The notes: generated from the sequence alone by a model not told the origin. Counted from the first letter of the stretch, positions 49,315-58,342 are shown. The stretch: 64,000 nt of DNA from CAIKNB01 sp964415965 (GCA_964415965.1 CAYQCK010000001.1:682001-746000); one strand, 5' to 3'. Numbers and translations: made by a program.

Positions 49315-50298
49315 TCAAAAACCGACCAACTGGACTTCGTCCTCGAGCAGGATGCCGAGTTCGTCGCGCACTTTCATCTTGACGAGCGACGTCAGCTGCA
49401 GCACGTCCTGCGCCCGCGCGCCTCCGGTGTTCACCAGGAAATTGCCGTGGGCCTCGCTGACCTTGGCCGCGCCGACGGCCATCCCTTTCAGGCCGAGCTT
49501 GTCGACCAGCCAGCCGGCGCCGATCGATTTCCGTTTGAGCATCTCCTCGGGGATCGGGTCTCCGGAACGTTTCAGGATGTCCAAGTCGGATTCTTTGGTG
49601 TATTCGAAATTCTTGAACATGCAGCCGGCCGAAAGCTCGCCCTGGGGCTGCGTCTGCCTCCGCTTCTCCTGGAGCTCCGCCGCCTTGGCCTGGACGCGCT
49701 CCTTGTCGCTCGGCGCGAGCGACAGCAGGGTCTTCAGGATGACGAGCGGCTTATGCTTGAACAGGCTGTCGCGATAGCCGAACTTGCACTGGAGCTTGGG
49801 CAAGGCGACGCGCTTGGCCGCTTCCGGATCGTAGGCGTCGACCGACACGACCAGGTTCTTCATCTCGCCGCCGAAACAGCCGGCGTTGCCGCAGATGGCG
49901 CCGCCGATCGTGCCCGGCACCGTCGTCCCCCACTCGAACCCGGTCAAGCCGGCTTCGGCCGCTGCCTTGGCCACGACGACCGTCGGGGCGCCGGACGATG
50001 CCGAGACCGTGCGTTCGCGGACCGTGTAGGCCGAATCGAGGTAACGGATCACCAGCCCGCGATAACCCTCGTCCGAGACCAGGACATTCGAACCGCCGCC
50101 GAGTATGTACCACGGGAGGTTCTGGGCCTTGGCCGTCTCGATGGCGCCGATGAGGTCGTCCGCGTTGGCCGCTTCGAAATACAATTGGGCCGGTCCGCCT
50201 ATCTTGAGGTAGGTGTGCGGCGCCAGCGGCTCGTCGCGCTTGGCTTCCGGAAAAACCGTCAGGAAAGTCTTGATCTGCTGGTCTGACAACGGGTGCAT
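49315..50298 (-). CDS. murB: UDP-N-acetylenolpyruvoylglucosamine reductase MurB
   Basis: 327 residues. FAD enzyme that makes UDP-MurNAc. FAD-binding YILGGGSNVLVSDEGYRG, and VPGTIGGAICGNAGCFGGEM with the substrate-binding loop. C-terminal half: GELSAGCMFKNFE (the general-acid residue is a Cys/Ser in this stretch), IGAGWLVDKLGLKG and KVSEAHGNFLVN. Type I size. It follows murC by 1 base. Confidence 0.95.
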   Translation of the reverse strand: MHPLSDQQIKTFLTVFPEAKRDEPLAPHTYLKIGGPAQLYFEAANADDLIGAIETAKAQNLPWYILGGGSNVLVSDEGYRGLVIRYLDSAYTVRERTVSASSGAPTVVVAKAAAEAGLTGFEWGTTVPGTIGGAICGNAGCFGGEMKNLVVSVDAYDPEAAKRVALPKLQCKFGYRDSLFKHKPLVILKTLLSLAPSDKERVQAKAAELQEKRRQTQPQGELSAGCMFKNFEYTKESDLDILKRSGDPIPEEMLKRKSIGAGWLVDKLGLKGMAVGAAKVSEAHGNFLVNTGGARAQDVLQLTSLVKMKVRDELGILLEDEVQLVGF

Positions 50299-50299
50299 A

Positions 50300-51718
50300 T
50301 TATTTCTTGGATATGTTCCTTATCGCGTCATCGATATCTCCGGCGCCGAACACGAGCAGCACGTCACCGGGTCCGGCGAGTCGCCGGGCTTGGGCGACCG
50401 CGGATGCCGGATCCGGCGCGAATTCTATCGGACGCTCCCTCCCCTTTTCCGTGTCGCGTCCTTTGACCGCGTCCGCAAGCTTCCACGAAGACATCTCGGC
50501 GTCTTCAGACGCGTCCCGGCCGGCGACATCGTAGATCTCGCACAGGACGAGAGCATCCGCCAAGTCGAAAGACGGGACGAATTCGGCGAACAGGCTGCGC
50601 GTGCGGTTGCGGTGATGCGGCTGGAAGCATAATACCAAACGCTGCCCGGGATGCGCCTCTTTGGCCGCCTGCAAAGTCGCGGCCACGGCCGTAGGGTGGT
50701 GGGCGTAATCCGAATAGATGGTGACGCCGTCCAGCTCGCCGAGCCGTTCCATGCGCCGCCAAATCCCCGAAAATTCCCCCAAGCCCAGCCTGACATCGTC
50801 CGCTGAGACCCCCAACGCCTGGGCGACCAAGGCCGCGCCGGCGGCATTCAGGACGTTATGCGAACCCGAAACGCGCAGCTTGAATTCCAACTCAGAATCG
50901 CCCTTTGCCAGCGCCACTTCAGTCATGCCGTCTTTCCGCGCTGACGACACGGACCAAACGTCCGACGCTTGCCGTCCGGACGAAAACGGCACGGCCTGGA
51001 TACTGCGTCCGCGCAACGCATCCGACGTCCGTCCGAGCAGCGCCGCGACGTTCGGATCGCCGACGTTCGCGACCAGGACTCCGCCGTCCGGCATCTTGCC
51101 GACCATCTCTCCGAAGGCGCCGACGTAATCGTCTAAAGTCGGATAAACGTCCACGTGGTCCAGCTCGATGTTGTTGATGAGCGCGGCGAACGGTTTGAAT
51201 TCCAGAAAATGCCGCGCGTATTCGTCGCCTTCGATGAGGAAAAATTCCCCGCTGCCCATCCGCAAATTGCCGTCCGGCAACGACGGTAGCTTGCTGCCCA
51301 GGATGACCGTCGGATCGAGGCCGGCCCTTTCGAGGATGAGCGCCAGCATGGCCGTAGTCGTGCTCTTGCCGTGCGTGCCGGTGACCAGGATGGTCTTGGC
51401 GTCCGCGAACCATTCGGCCAGGAAGCGGAAATTCGTCATCTCCGGGATGCCGCGCCGTCGGGCCTCCGCGCGCTCCGGATTCGTCTCCGGCGCTGCCGAA
51501 GTGTGGATGAGGATGTCGCAATCCTCCGGCACGTTCTGGGCGTCATGGCCGATGGCGATCTTCGCCCCGCGTTCCGCGAGGATATTCGTCTGTTCGTTCT
51601 CCTTGACGTCCGATCCAGTGACTTCAACCCCGGCCTTGAGCAGCAGCTTCCCGACAGCCGAGATGTTGATGCCGCCCGCGCCGACCAGATGGGCTTTTTT
51701 GATGCCTTTGGTTTCCAT
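50300..51718 (-). CDS. murC: UDP-N-acetylmuramate-L-alanine ligase MurC
   Basis: 472 residues from ATG 51718; the longer frame covers the promoter. Adds L-Ala to UDP-MurNAc. HLVGAGGINISAVGKLLLKA at the start, ATP loop VTGTHGKSTTTAM, EGDEYARHFLEF, NNIELDHVDVYPTLDD and the C-terminal YSDYAHHPTAV. Works just after MurB, whose gene is next. Confidence 0.96.
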   Translation of the reverse strand: METKGIKKAHLVGAGGINISAVGKLLLKAGVEVTGSDVKENEQTNILAERGAKIAIGHDAQNVPEDCDILIHTSAAPETNPERAEARRRGIPEMTNFRFLAEWFADAKTILVTGTHGKSTTTAMLALILERAGLDPTVILGSKLPSLPDGNLRMGSGEFFLIEGDEYARHFLEFKPFAALINNIELDHVDVYPTLDDYVGAFGEMVGKMPDGGVLVANVGDPNVAALLGRTSDALRGRSIQAVPFSSGRQASDVWSVSSARKDGMTEVALAKGDSELEFKLRVSGSHNVLNAAGAALVAQALGVSADDVRLGLGEFSGIWRRMERLGELDGVTIYSDYAHHPTAVAATLQAAKEAHPGQRLVLCFQPHHRNRTRSLFAEFVPSFDLADALVLCEIYDVAGRDASEDAEMSSWKLADAVKGRDTEKGRERPIEFAPDPASAVAQARRLAGPGDVLLVFGAGDIDDAIRNISKK

Positions 51719-51725
51719 GTCGCAT

Positions 51726-51754
51726 AGGTTACTCGCTAGGCGAAATCGGTGCAA
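51726..51754 (-). promoter_or_regulatory. Sigma-A promoter of murC-murB, leaderless
   Basis: Minus strand: -35 TTGCAC (51749-51754), 17-bp spacer, -10 TAACCT (51726-51731). Start near 51719, at the ATG. The -35 abuts the T-tract of the upstream terminator. Confidence 0.5.
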
Positions 51755-51799
51755 TAAAAAAAAGCCCAGGCTCATCCGAGAACCGGATTCACCTGGGCT
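51755..51799 (-). terminator. Strong intrinsic terminator of the 320-residue gene
   Basis: Outer stem AGCCCAGG (51763-51770) / CCTGGGCT (51792-51799), an inner ATCCG / CGGAT stem, and eight T on the minus strand (51755-51762). Confidence 0.88.
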
Positions 51800-51813
51800 G
51801 ACGAGGGTCTACG

Positions 51814-52776
51814 TCAGAGGAGCATGCCCGCGCTGACGTTCGCGTTGGGAGCGACATGGACCGTGCCGATCGGGTAGCGCTGGCCGTTGATCGTGTAGAC
51901 CAACGTCTCGCTGGTCTGGTCTTGGCCGGCGACCAAGCGCTTCACGACCCGGCGCTCGAGCCCGATCTTGACGTTGCCGCCGCAGACCGGGGCGTCGAAC
52001 GGCTCCACGACCCTGACGTAAGTCGGATTCTCGGCCTCGACCTCGCCCGGCTTCGTGGGCGGCACCGGCTTGGCCAGCTGTTCGCAGTCGATGGGCATTT
52101 CCTGCCCATCCCAGCTGAAGACGTAGGCGTTGGTCGTGACGCGTTCAGCGCCGCGCTCCTCCACCTTCGACTTCCAGCCCACGAACACCGGCTTGCCTTC
52201 GACCCACATCGGCATGGTCGTGTCGGCATACGGCCCGAACTTGCCCTTGGCGCGGTGCTGCTGGACCACGTAGACGTTGTTCGGTCCGGATTCGGTCGAA
52301 TGGAGCTTGAGCAGCGCCGACCCGACCAGGTAGAAGACATGCTCGCCGCTCGGGACGACTCCATCGTGGTGGTAGTCGTAGGTCACGGTCCGCGAGCCCA
52401 GCTTCTGGCTCGAACTGAAGACGTAACCGTCGACCGAGCTCCATCCGGCGCCGACGCCACTGACGTCCCAAGACTTCGACCGTTCGCTCCAGGTCACCGT
52501 GAACTGGTTCCCGCTACCGTCGAAGTAGTAGTTCAGGACCGGATAGGCGCGGTCGCGCGGCACGGTCTGCGATGGTTGGACGCGGCTTTCGCCGTAAGTG
52601 AAGTAGTGCGTCCACTCCTCATACTTATTGAACTTCACCAACGTCACCGGCCGATTCAGGACTGTGCAGACCGGCGCGCGCTCGTCGATGCCGTAGTAGT
52701 GGTCCCACGTCGCGTAACCGATGCCGCCAAGGAGACCCGCGACCAGCACACCCACGAAAACCAGCTCTCCACGCAT
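51814..52776 (-). CDS. Membrane-anchored extracytoplasmic protein, unknown
   Basis: 320 residues from ATG 52776, which has GGGAGG seven bases upstream. A membrane helix (about 4-24) then a beta-rich outside region with many Tyr/Trp/Val strands (EEWTHYFTYGESRV, GNQFTVTWSERSKSWDVSG, SRTVTYDYHHDGVVPSGEH). Three or four Cys may pair. No family recognised. It stands alone between a near-consensus promoter (52837-52865) and a strong terminator, so it is probably well expressed. Confidence 0.72.
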   Translation of the reverse strand: MRGELVFVGVLVAGLLGGIGYATWDHYYGIDERAPVCTVLNRPVTLVKFNKYEEWTHYFTYGESRVQPSQTVPRDRAYPVLNYYFDGSGNQFTVTWSERSKSWDVSGVGAGWSSVDGYVFSSSQKLGSRTVTYDYHHDGVVPSGEHVFYLVGSALLKLHSTESGPNNVYVVQQHRAKGKFGPYADTTMPMWVEGKPVFVGWKSKVEERGAERVTTNAYVFSWDGQEMPIDCEQLAKPVPPTKPGEVEAENPTYVRVVEPFDAPVCGGNVKIGLERRVVKRLVAGQDQTSETLVYTINGQRYPIGTVHVAPNANVSAGMLL

Positions 52777-52836
52777 TGTTCTGCCTCCCAAAACCGGTTA
52801 GGGCTGTTATTAAGTTAAGCAAAGTGCGAAGGGTGG

Positions 52837-52865
52837 TTTATACCATAAAACCGCCATTTTGTCAA
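52837..52865 (-). promoter_or_regulatory. Near-consensus sigma-A promoter of the 320-residue gene
   Basis: Minus strand: -35 TTGACA (52860-52865, perfect), 17-bp spacer, -10 TATAAA (52837-52842). Leader of about 54 bases with GGGAGG near its end. The strongest promoter match in the window. Confidence 0.8.
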
Positions 52866-52899
52866 GGCATGAACATGAGACAAAACGTTAAAAACCAAT

Positions 52900-52928
52900 A
52901 AAAAAGCTCCGACCGAGATGGTCGGAGC
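52900..52928 (-). terminator. Intrinsic terminator of the 478-residue gene
   Basis: 9-bp stem GCTCCGACC (52906-52914) / GGTCGGAGC (52920-52928), then six T on the minus strand (52900-52905). Confidence 0.88.
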
Positions 52929-52948
52929 CCTAGGCCGTCGAGCGACGG

Positions 52949-54385
52949 CTAATCCATGAAGGGCAAACGCGCCTGGCCGATGGGCACGCGCTTGCGCCGA
53001 GGAAAGAACCTGCGTTTTCTCGGCGCCGACTCCACGCCCGGGAAAAGCGGCGGTTGCGACCATTCGGCCGACGGCCGCGGGAACCTCAGCGGCAGCTGGG
53101 CGTCCGGGACGCGGCATCCGTCGTCCGACGCGGCCGCGGAACCACAGGAATTCGGCCGATCGCAGGCGCACAGGCAGAGTTGGCCCGACGCCTGGACCGC
53201 GAACCTCGGGATATCCGGCAGCGCCTGTTGCCGCATGCGGCGGCCGTGGCGCTTGGACGGAACGATGCGCGGCAGATCGCCTTTGACCAGCCGCTTGAGG
53301 CGCGAGGCATGCTCGCGTGGCGGGAATTCGAGCACGTCCCGGAGCAGCTGAGTGCCAGGCAACGGAAGCTGCTTGACGTCTTCCATCCCCGGCTCCCATG
53401 ACGGCAGCCAGGCGAAGCGGCCAAGCCGTTTCTCAGCCTCCTCCTCGAGCTTGCGCAGCCTGGTGTCGCGCTTGCCGGCCAAACGCGCGGCGATCAGCAG
53501 ATAGTCGCGCGACAAGTTGCGCGGCAAGTTGGGCAGCGTGATGAGGACTTGCCAGACCGAATCCGGGATGGCCGTGAACCGGCCGAACGGCAAAGCCAAC
53601 TCCATCTCGCCGGCCAGGCGGTTGCGGAACCTCTGCAGGGCGCTGCGCCAACCGGTGGCAGAAAAGGACCCGACCAGCGCATGCTTGAACAACCTGCCTT
53701 CATCCGGGATCTCCAGCGGCTCCAGCCCACGGTCGGCGCTGTCGAAGACGAGATTCCCGCGCCGGCGCCTGAACTCGTCCAGGTCGACGATGCGATAGAG
53801 CACGCGCTTGGGCGGATTGAAACGCCGCGGGCGCCCTGACCTGCCGCGGCCGAAACCGATATCCGGTTCGGGCCTGGCCGTCTTCACCCCGGGCAGAGAC
53901 GCTTGGTACTCCTCTTCGCTCTCGCCGGGCGGGATGAAACTCGTGCACAGCGAGGGCAATACTTCGACCCCGCGCTCGGCGTAGAGCTCGGAACGCGCCG
54001 CCGCGGCATCCCACTGGATACGCCGCTGACGGACCCAATGGTTCATCACCGCCGCCTCAGCGACCACGAACACGCGTTCGTCCATGTACTTCCGGCTGAT
54101 TGCCTGGCCGAGTTGCCTGGCCTGGCGGTATTTGGCGAATCCGCCATTCGAGGCGAAGAGACGCGCCGAATACTCTGTGTACGCCCCCTCGAGCCGCATC
54201 ACCACGCAAGCGCGGCGACTGGCTTCGAAGAGCTTCCCGTCATGGTCCGCGAAAGCTGCGTTCCTGGGATCGAGGCGCGCCCTGTCCAAGGCCGCCTGCG
54301 CTTTGGGGAGGTCGACGACATACCAGGTATTGCGCCGTTTGTGGTGGTTGCGGGTCGGTCGGCTGCTGACTATCCTCTTGCCCAT
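52949..54385 (-). CDS. Unknown Arg/Pro-rich protein with several clamp-binding-like peptides
   Basis: 478 residues. No family recognised. Residues 1-330 are a mixed helical fold with many Arg (FASNGGFAKYRQARQLGQAI, LAGKRDTRLRKLEEEAEKRL). Residues 331-478 are Pro/Arg rich and look disordered. In that tail are four peptides of the sliding-clamp-binding type: QLPLPG (339-344), QLPLRF (430-435), QPPLF (444-448) and QARLPF (471-476, five residues from the end of the chain). A Cys cluster (C404, C406, C408, C414, C424) could bind zinc. Own promoter, Shine-Dalgarno and terminator, so monocistronic. Confidence 0.72.
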   Translation of the reverse strand: MGKRIVSSRPTRNHHKRRNTWYVVDLPKAQAALDRARLDPRNAAFADHDGKLFEASRRACVVMRLEGAYTEYSARLFASNGGFAKYRQARQLGQAISRKYMDERVFVVAEAAVMNHWVRQRRIQWDAAAARSELYAERGVEVLPSLCTSFIPPGESEEEYQASLPGVKTARPEPDIGFGRGRSGRPRRFNPPKRVLYRIVDLDEFRRRRGNLVFDSADRGLEPLEIPDEGRLFKHALVGSFSATGWRSALQRFRNRLAGEMELALPFGRFTAIPDSVWQVLITLPNLPRNLSRDYLLIAARLAGKRDTRLRKLEEEAEKRLGRFAWLPSWEPGMEDVKQLPLPGTQLLRDVLEFPPREHASRLKRLVKGDLPRIVPSKRHGRRMRQQALPDIPRFAVQASGQLCLCACDRPNSCGSAAASDDGCRVPDAQLPLRFPRPSAEWSQPPLFPGVESAPRKRRFFPRRKRVPIGQARLPFMD

Positions 54386-54417
54386 TTCCCCTCCGGGATG
54401 TGAAAGTACGTGCCTCG

Positions 54418-54446
54418 AAAATATCCGTTTTCGCCCGGCCGGTCAA
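54418..54446 (-). promoter_or_regulatory. Sigma-A promoter of the 478-residue gene
   Basis: Minus strand: -35 TTGACC (54441-54446), 17-bp spacer, -10 TATTTT (54418-54423). GGAGG (54391-54395 region) lies 4 bases from ATG 54385. Confidence 0.6.
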
Positions 54447-54450
54447 TACC

Positions 54451-54476
54451 AAACGCCCCCGTCGTTGACGGGGGCG
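54451..54476 (-). terminator. Intrinsic terminator of the 1271-residue surface protein gene
   Basis: 10-bp stem CGCCCCCGTC / GACGGGGGCG with a GTT loop (54454-54476), then TTT on the minus strand. The T-tract is short. Confidence 0.7.
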
Positions 54477-54493
54477 CATCCTTTAATGCCAGC

Positions 54494-57400
54494 CTACAGG
54501 CCCAAATCCGTGGAGATCTTGTCGGCTCCGGCCGTCTGGGCGCCGACGTTGAAGTCGGCGGCCGCCGCGATCGGCGCACCGAAGCTGTAGTTCACGTAGA
54601 AGGCGTCGCTCATATCGTCTATCCGCGTGTTCCAACCGTCGCCGTACAGGGCTTTCGCCAAGGTTTCGGTCTGGATCCAGCGCAGCTGGCCGCCAAGGGA
54701 CACGGCGTAGACCTTCGGGTCGGTCGTGAATTTGACCATGCGGACGCCCGGCTTGTAGTGGACGTTGGCGCCGAGCGGGATGCTGGCGAGCTTGTCGGCC
54801 GTCAGGACCGCGACGCCCGAGAAATCGTTGTACCAGGTGAAGTAGACCTTGTCGTTCGGGAAGGCGTGCCGCCGTCCGTCAGTGCCGATGTAATAGACGG
54901 CCGTATCTTCCTGCGTGGTCTTGTCGCCGTCATCCGGGAGTTTGACCAGCGCGTGCACCGCGACGCCGATGTTCGCCAGGTTCTGGACGTTCGCGGCCCG
55001 GTCTGCATCCTTGCTGTACGTCTGGTAGACCGGAGTGTAGGCGATGTACGTGCTGCCGCCCACGCCACCTCCGCCGGAACCGCCGCCTCCTCCGCCCGAT
55101 GACGGGGTGTGGGACGAGCCGAAATACGAGGCCTTGGTCGTGGTGAATGTGCAGAGGCCGGACGAGATGACGCAGGTGCTCGCCCCCAGGCCGGTCGTGG
55201 TCCAACCGCTGGTGAGCGACGACGACCGCTGGATGTTGAGCGTCATGCCGTTAAGCGCGGTCCCGACGCTGACTTTGATGGTTATTGCCGGGCTGAAAGA
55301 CAAGCCGAGCCCCGGGATGCCCCACTGCATCACGCCGTCCACCGTCGTGCCGGCCAGGCCTGAGGCCAGCGATGCCGTCACGGACGCGGCCGCAAGCAAG
55401 GTCGCGTCGAAATTGCCTCCGCCGTCCTTGGTGATGACCGTCCCCGCCGGGATGATGATCTGGTGGCTGCCGGCGTTGATCGTGACCTGCTCCAGGACCG
55501 TCACCGACGGGGTCGAGGTGCTCGGATAGCCGCTCGCGATCTGGAACACGCCCAGGGCGATCAGCGTGCTGATGTTGGCCGCGTCGACCGTCTGGGTACT
55601 CAGGGTCGTCCGGCCGGAATCGGTGTAGAACGGCCGGTAGACGACCGGATTGGAGACGCCATTGCCCGTACCGGACGGATTGGACGACGCGTTGTTCGGT
55701 CCGCTGGCGGCATCCCAGTAGTTATATCCTGCGCTGACCGTCGTCGCGCTCTGCAGGGCCAGGGTCGTGTTGCCCGTGAAATTATTCTGGAAGAATCCGA
55801 TGTTGCCGCTGCCGCCCGTAAGGTTTGCCCCGTAGTCATTGCCGTTCAAGGCGTTCATCGTCACCGTCCCCGAGGCCGAGTTGACGAAGAGCAGGCCGGC
55901 GTCCGTGTTCCCGACGGCCGACGAGTAGCGGAAATAGTTCGCATTCGAGCTCGAAGCGACGAATCCGTAGTAGCTGCTCTGGACCGTGCCCGAAGTGAAG
56001 TCGAGGGAGCCATAGCCTTCGATGTAGACCGCCGCCTTGCCCGCTCCGGTCGCGCCCTTGGCAGTGATGTCTCCCAGGACCACGCTATCGGCCGCCACGG
56101 TGATGACGTGGTTGTTCACATTGCTGGCGGCGATGACCGGATGGCTGCCGCCGCCGGTCAACGTCATGGTGCGCGGAATCGTGATGTTTTCGGTGTAGGT
56201 ACCGGCCGACGGACGCACCGTGCCGTTGGTGTTGACCAAGTTGATGGCTTCCTGGATTTTGCCGGAGGTATTGACGTAGACCAGCGAAGAAGAGACGCCC
56301 ATGATGCTGATTGGCGTGGTCTGCAAGCTGAATGAAGAGACGTTGACGCCGCCGGTTCCGGTCAGGTTCACGCTCTTGTTGATGGTCAAGGCTTCGGCGT
56401 ATGAACCGGCCGCCACATTCACCGTCCCTCCGGTCTTCACCGCCGCGAGGGCGTTGGCGATCCTGCCCGAGCCGCTGACGTCGATGGTCGGGACGTCCAA
56501 ACCGCTGACCGTGATGGGGTTGGCCGTGAAGGTGAGTTTGGTGGTGGTCGCCGTGCCCGCGCCCGGACCGGTGATGGTCAAACCCTTGCCGACGGTCACC
56601 GTCTCTCCGTAGTTGGCCGTGCCCAGGACGTTCAGCGTCCCGCCGCCGGTCACGCACGCCACGCCGTCGGCGATTTTGCCGCCGGAGCCGACGTCGACCG
56701 TATTGGCCGTGATGCCGCTGCAGTAGATGGGTTGCGAGTTCAGGGTGAACTTATTGACCGTCGGGTTGCCCGTGCCGTTGATGGCCAGGGGCCGCGCCAG
56801 GCTCACGTTCTCGGCGTAGGTCCCGGCCGCAACGTTGATGGTGCCGCTGGCGCCGATGGCGTTGGCCGCGTCGCCGATCTTGCCGGAACCGCTGACGTCC
56901 AAGGTCGGCACGTCGACGCCGCTGATGGTGATGGGATTGGCCGTCAGGACGAACTTGGTCGTGGTCGTCATGCCGGCGCCTTGGCCGGTAATGGTCAACG
57001 ATTTGCCGAGGGTGACGGTTTCGCCGAAGTTGGCGCTGTCCAGGATGACCGTCCCGCCCGGCGCCACGGCCGCCACGGCATCAACGATGCGTCCCGTGCT
57101 GCTGACGGCGGTAGTGGTGGCCGTCAACCCGGAAACGGCGATGGTGCTCGAGGCGAACGTCAGCTTGGTCACCGAGGGCGAGCCGCTGCCGTTGATGGTG
57201 ACCGAGGTCGCGACCGTCACGTCCTCGTTGTAGGTGCCGGCCGAAACCAGGATGGTGTCGCCGATATTGGACGAGGTCACCGCGTCTTTGAGGGTATTGA
57301 AGCCTTGGCCCGTGGTCTGGTTCAGGACCTTGAAGGCGCCGAATTCCGTGAAATGGCTCGCATTGAAGCTGAAGGTGCCGCCGCTGAAACTCAAACCGGT

Positions 57401-58309
57401 CAATGCCGGATAGGTCGAACTGGTGGACGGGATGATCGTCCCGAGGTCGGTCGCCACCTGGATGTACGGCTGCGACAGGAAGCCGAGACCGGTCATGCCG
57501 TACATGTCGATGGTCGCCCCCAGGTTCCTCAACTGCTCCGACGTCTGCGCGTCGAAACCGACGAAGGCGTCAGCGAAGCTCATTTTCGTCCCCAGGTCCT
57601 GGAGCAGTGCCTTGGTGTTGTAATCCGTGAAGTTTATGGCGGCCGAGTATGTGATGCGGCCGGTCGAGGTCGTGAAGTAGACCCCGCTCGCGGCCGAGGG
57701 ATTGGCGACCGAACCGAGGTTCGTAGTGATGCCGCCGGCGTTGATCTGGGCCACGATCGAAGCGAGGCTCGGGGCCGGCGGACCGTTGAACCAACCGTAG
57801 GTCAGCGGCGTCGAGGACGTATTCCAGGAAGACCCGAGCAGGTCGAAATAGGCCGTGCCGTCGACGGGCGGAAGCGCCACGTGAGGCTCAGGTCCCGGCG
57901 GATCCGTATCGCCGTACGAAACGCTGGCGATCGTGTTGCCCAATTCGTCCTTGAGGGTGACAAGACCGCCGGCGTCGGGAAGCTTCCCGCTGCCCGTGAA
58001 CACCAAGATGCCGTGGTCAGGCAGGACACCGGACAGGGTCATGGTGCTGGTCGGCGTCGGATCCATCCGGGTGACCTCGACGATCCAATGCGTCCCGGAC
58101 GAGAAATCGAACGTGCTGCTGACTGCGCCCATCAGCTCGATCCATTCCGTGCCGCCCGAGGGGCGCGGATTGAACTCGCTGATGATGACGTCGCCGAGGG
58201 TGGCGGCGCTCGCTTGTCCTCCTAAGGAAAATAAGCCGAGCGCTCCCAGCGCCAGGCCTAAAAACATGGAGGACGTCTTCAGGCCGAGGCCCGAAATGTA
58301 TCTCCGCAT
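54494..58309 (-). CDS. Giant secreted protein: lamin-tail domain, beta-helix repeats, surface module
   Basis: 1271 residues from ATG 58309. Signal peptide (MRRYISGLGLKTSSMFLGLA, cut near ASAA). Residues 37-130 are a lamin-tail (LTD) domain (LGDVIISEFNPRPSGGTEWI). Then repeats of 65-80 residues build a right-handed beta-helix of the NosD/pectate-lyase type (GDTILVSAGTYNEDVTVA, GTINVAAGTYAENVSL, GTVNVAAGSYAEALTI). After a Gly-rich linker (about residues 1080-1095) come two copies of the module also present in the lysozyme-like protein (VYYIGTDGRRHAFPNDKVYF and VYAVSLGGQLRWIQTETLA). A long exported fibre or adhesin is likely. Extended -10 at 58343-58348. Confidence 0.85.
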   Translation of the reverse strand: MRRYISGLGLKTSSMFLGLALGALGLFSLGGQASAATLGDVIISEFNPRPSGGTEWIELMGAVSSTFDFSSGTHWIVEVTRMDPTPTSTMTLSGVLPDHGILVFTGSGKLPDAGGLVTLKDELGNTIASVSYGDTDPPGPEPHVALPPVDGTAYFDLLGSSWNTSSTPLTYGWFNGPPAPSLASIVAQINAGGITTNLGSVANPSAASGVYFTTSTGRITYSAAINFTDYNTKALLQDLGTKMSFADAFVGFDAQTSEQLRNLGATIDMYGMTGLGFLSQPYIQVATDLGTIIPSTSSTYPALTGLSFSGGTFSFNASHFTEFGAFKVLNQTTGQGFNTLKDAVTSSNIGDTILVSAGTYNEDVTVATSVTINGSGSPSVTKLTFASSTIAVSGLTATTTAVSSTGRIVDAVAAVAPGGTVILDSANFGETVTLGKSLTITGQGAGMTTTTKFVLTANPITISGVDVPTLDVSGSGKIGDAANAIGASGTINVAAGTYAENVSLARPLAINGTGNPTVNKFTLNSQPIYCSGITANTVDVGSGGKIADGVACVTGGGTLNVLGTANYGETVTVGKGLTITGPGAGTATTTKLTFTANPITVSGLDVPTIDVSGSGRIANALAAVKTGGTVNVAAGSYAEALTINKSVNLTGTGGVNVSSFSLQTTPISIMGVSSSLVYVNTSGKIQEAINLVNTNGTVRPSAGTYTENITIPRTMTLTGGGSHPVIAASNVNNHVITVAADSVVLGDITAKGATGAGKAAVYIEGYGSLDFTSGTVQSSYYGFVASSSNANYFRYSSAVGNTDAGLLFVNSASGTVTMNALNGNDYGANLTGGSGNIGFFQNNFTGNTTLALQSATTVSAGYNYWDAASGPNNASSNPSGTGNGVSNPVVYRPFYTDSGRTTLSTQTVDAANISTLIALGVFQIASGYPSTSTPSVTVLEQVTINAGSHQIIIPAGTVITKDGGGNFDATLLAAASVTASLASGLAGTTVDGVMQWGIPGLGLSFSPAITIKVSVGTALNGMTLNIQRSSSLTSGWTTTGLGASTCVISSGLCTFTTTKASYFGSSHTPSSGGGGGGSGGGGVGGSTYIAYTPVYQTYSKDADRAANVQNLANIGVAVHALVKLPDDGDKTTQEDTAVYYIGTDGRRHAFPNDKVYFTWYNDFSGVAVLTADKLASIPLGANVHYKPGVRMVKFTTDPKVYAVSLGGQLRWIQTETLAKALYGDGWNTRIDDMSDAFYVNYSFGAPIAAAADFNVGAQTAGADKISTDLGL

Positions 58310-58342
58310 ATATGGGGATAAATGGTTAGTGACGATGGCGGA

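Noticed and set aside
56732..58225. Plus-strand frame of 497 codons
   Set aside because: Opposite the beta-helix repeats of the 1271-residue protein; no start signal and an Arg/Gly-rich translation.
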